From NCBI GenBank assembly GCA_047618505.1, contig JBLHLB010000202.1:1-7411 (forward strand): a stretch of 7,411 nt of DNA, in the 5' to 3' direction. Position 1 is the stretch's first letter. Each line of letters opens with the position of its first letter. This stretch comes from JBLHLB01 sp047618505. GTDB lineage: Bacteria > Planctomycetota > UBA1135 > GCA-002686595. The position numbers and the translations under genes were made by a program. The notes under the pieces were generated by a model. That model searched no databases. It was not told the origin of the DNA and worked only from the letters and a program-made list of their open reading frames with translations. Shown here piece after piece: positions 6,052-7,411 of this stretch.

Positions 6052-6744
6052 ATGGAGATGAACACTCGCACCGGCTCCGCCAGCAGCCGTGGATTCGAAA
6101 GCCCCGAGCCCCTGGCCAAGACCCTCGCAGGCCCGGGCAATTCGATGCCCACCGTGGTCCGATGTGGTCTCGGACTTCTGGCATTCGCACTCGCGGGTTG
6201 TGGCAGCGTGGCTCCGAAGGACTACTCCGTCTACCCGGTCAATGCTGCCGCCACCATCAGCGCGCCCGCCCCCAGCGCCATTCGCCCGGAGTGGAAAGAG
6301 CGCATCGCGGTGTCCTACGTCTACATCGAGCACATCGGGGATTACCGCCAGGTCGGCGATTCTTTGCGGGAGCTTTTTGAAGCCGCTCGCAACGCTGGTC
6401 TCGAACCCAACGGCGCACCCTTCACTTTGTTCTATGACGATCCCGGATTGGTGGCCTTTGATCGTCTTCGCGCCCGGGCTTGTCTTCCCGTGGATCCCGG
6501 GAGCGTCAAGGCGGCGAGCGGTCTAGCCCAGGATATTCTGCCCCAGGCCATGGTTGCCTATGGCCACGTCTCGGGTGCCTACGATCAGGTGCCCCAGTCC
6601 TATGCAGCTCTCTTGGGTTACCTGAAGAGCCACTCTTGGTCCCAAAACGGACCGATCCGTGAGATCTACCTGGTGGATCCAGGGGCCGTCGAGTCCTGGG
6701 ATGCCTTGGTTACGGAAGTCCAGGTTCCGTGGACGGTTCGATAG
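6052..6744 (+). CDS. lipoprotein with GyrI-like (AraC effector-binding type) domain
   Basis: From the ATG at 6052 the protein is 230 residues. A lipoprotein signal lies at residues 32-50, with Arg37, a hydrophobic core and lipobox LAGC, so C50 should be lipidated and the rest exported and membrane-anchored. A linker rich in Ala and Pro follows. The remainder, about residues 82-228, resembles the GyrI-like ligand-binding fold. It has two related halves, one with YVYIEHIGDYRQVGDSLREL and one with AYGHVSGAYDQVPQSYAALL. These are followed by the typical IREIYLVDP and closing TEVQVPW. Such domains bind small molecules, usually in cytoplasmic regulators, so an exported copy is unusual. The ligand is unknown. 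The ATG at 6145 gives a conventional 18-residue signal peptide and 199 residues but no ribosome-binding site. The ATGs at 6037 and 6052 have one, and codons 6052-6144 are GC-rich at third positions. The start is therefore uncertain. Confidence 0.8.
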   Translation: MEMNTRTGSASSRGFESPEPLAKTLAGPGNSMPTVVRCGLGLLAFALAGCGSVAPKDYSVYPVNAAATISAPAPSAIRPEWKERIAVSYVYIEHIGDYRQVGDSLRELFEAARNAGLEPNGAPFTLFYDDPGLVAFDRLRARACLPVDPGSVKAASGLAQDILPQAMVAYGHVSGAYDQVPQSYAALLGYLKSHSWSQNGPIREIYLVDPGAVESWDALVTEVQVPWTVR

Positions 6745-6818
6745 AGATTGCGCCCGACGACGACTTGATCTGCCGACGGGCCAACCTGCTTCCCTTGCGC
6801 GGCGTCTAACGAACCGTC
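6732..6818. repeat. 9-bp inverted repeat at the ends of two convergent genes
   Basis: GACGGTTCG (6732-6740) and its exact complement CGAACCGTC (6810-6818) are 69 bases apart. They fall at the last codons of the lipoprotein gene and of the right-edge minus gene. Both proteins end in Thr-Val-Arg, encoded by the same codons apart from the last base, followed by TAG. A long-loop hairpin is possible but weak, and chance convergence is likely. Confidence 0.6.
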
Positions 6819-7411
6819 AGGAAGACCGCACGTGCCTCCGACGGATGCACGCCGACAACCGCACCGGCGGAATGTGAGCCGCTGACACGAGTAAGGTCAC
6901 CGCGTTCGAGCTTAGCCGCGAGAGCTGCAGTGACCTTCACACTGCGTAGATCTTCGAGCTCATCGAATCCGCAGCCTGTGACAAGTCCAAGTTCGATTTC
7001 CTGTTGACCCTTGGCGTCAGCTCCCGCTTCAGGAATGTTGACGATCTCGTAGACAGCTCCACCCGACGCGGCGCCGATACCTAGGGTCCGGCGCGCTTCT
7101 GCGAGGCGCGGCAAGCTCTGCATCAATCCTTCACAGAGGGGCCGGAATTCAGCCCACACGACCAAGCCTTGGTCATCGTCGCACCATGCTGCGAAGGCCT
7201 GCAGGGCGCCGATTAGGTCGCGTGCATCATCCGCGCTGCGCAGTAGCCCATTGTTCAAGGCATGGGTGCTAGCGAAGGACACGAGTTCGTCAGCGCTCAA
7301 GTCCTCAAAGACCCCCACCGAGCTGGCGGCCTTACCGAAGGCGTCCAGATGGCGCCAACCGGCAGGCTCGGCGTCCGCTCCGCGGGACTGTTCGGCCTCC
7401 CAGCGGAACTC
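6806..7411 (-). CDS. unrecognised protein, C-terminal part (runs off right edge)
   Basis: The minus frame is open from the right edge to a TAG at 6806-6808, giving 201 visible residues. An internal GTG at 7318 could be read as a start. However, the frame continues upstream with normal composition (EFRWEAEQSRGADAEPAGWR at the edge), so the gene most likely begins outside the window. I do not recognise the family. About the first 115 residues look helical (FEDLSADELVSFAS, DARDLIGALQAFAAW, LCEGLMQSLPRLAEARRTL). The last 80 look like a beta-rich domain (VYEIVN, EIELGLV, SVKVTAAL, ARAVFLTVR). There are three cysteines and no obvious membrane span or catalytic motif. It converges on the lipoprotein gene with 61 bp between them. 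Confidence 0.7.
   Translation of the reverse strand, partial: EFRWEAEQSRGADAEPAGWRHLDAFGKAASSVGVFEDLSADELVSFASTHALNNGLLRSADDARDLIGALQAFAAWCDDDQGLVVWAEFRPLCEGLMQSLPRLAEARRTLGIGAASGGAVYEIVNIPEAGADAKGQQEIELGLVTGCGFDELEDLRSVKVTAALAAKLERGDLTRVSGSHSAGAVVGVHPSEARAVFLTVR

Overview
The window is GC-rich bacterial chromosome (roughly 60% G+C by eye) with ordinary gene density and no sign of phage, insertion sequence, CRISPR array, tRNA or rRNA. The best taxonomic clue is a succinate dehydrogenase of the single-anchor, di-heme (cytochrome b558) type. That type is found in Bacteroidota, Planctomycetota, Myxococcota and related groups. High G+C, several genes without a Shine-Dalgarno sequence and a Gly/Pro-rich small protein would fit a planctomycete or a similar environmental lineage, but this assignment is weak.

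Layout, left to right. (1) Bases 1-85 may be the last codons of a plus-strand gene. Bases 86-330 are non-coding and hold a 16-bp palindrome, a 13-bp-stem hairpin and a four-copy 14-bp tandem repeat. (2) Bases 331-3792, minus strand, are the complete operon sdhC-sdhA-sdhB (succinate:quinone oxidoreductase, complex II). (3) Bases 3793-4151 are the divergent non-coding region between sdhC and the next gene, with four consecutive hairpins and a two-copy 14-bp repeat. (4) Bases 4152-4865, plus strand, encode a histidine phosphatase (phosphoglycerate-mutase-like) protein. (5) Bases 4866-4962 are a convergent gap with a three-copy 9-bp repeat and terminator-like hairpins. (6) Bases 4963-5774, minus strand, are a translationally coupled pair: a MaoC-like (R)-hydratase followed by an unrecognised 104-residue protein with four cysteines and a Gly/Pro tail. 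(7) Bases 5775-6051 are a divergent non-coding region. (8) Bases 6052-6744, plus strand, encode a lipoprotein whose exported part looks like a GyrI-like (AraC effector-binding) ligand domain. (9) Bases 6806-7411, minus strand, are the C-terminal part of an unrecognised protein running off the right edge.

The sdh genes form one membrane complex linking the TCA cycle to a quinone pool, probably menaquinone. The other genes look like independent transcription units; only the MaoC/104-residue pair is tightly coupled. No defence, mobile or biosynthetic system is evident. The least explained items are the coupled Cys/Gly-Pro small protein, the GyrI-like lipoprotein, the hairpin-dense region ahead of sdhC and the short tandem repeats that recur in several intergenic gaps.
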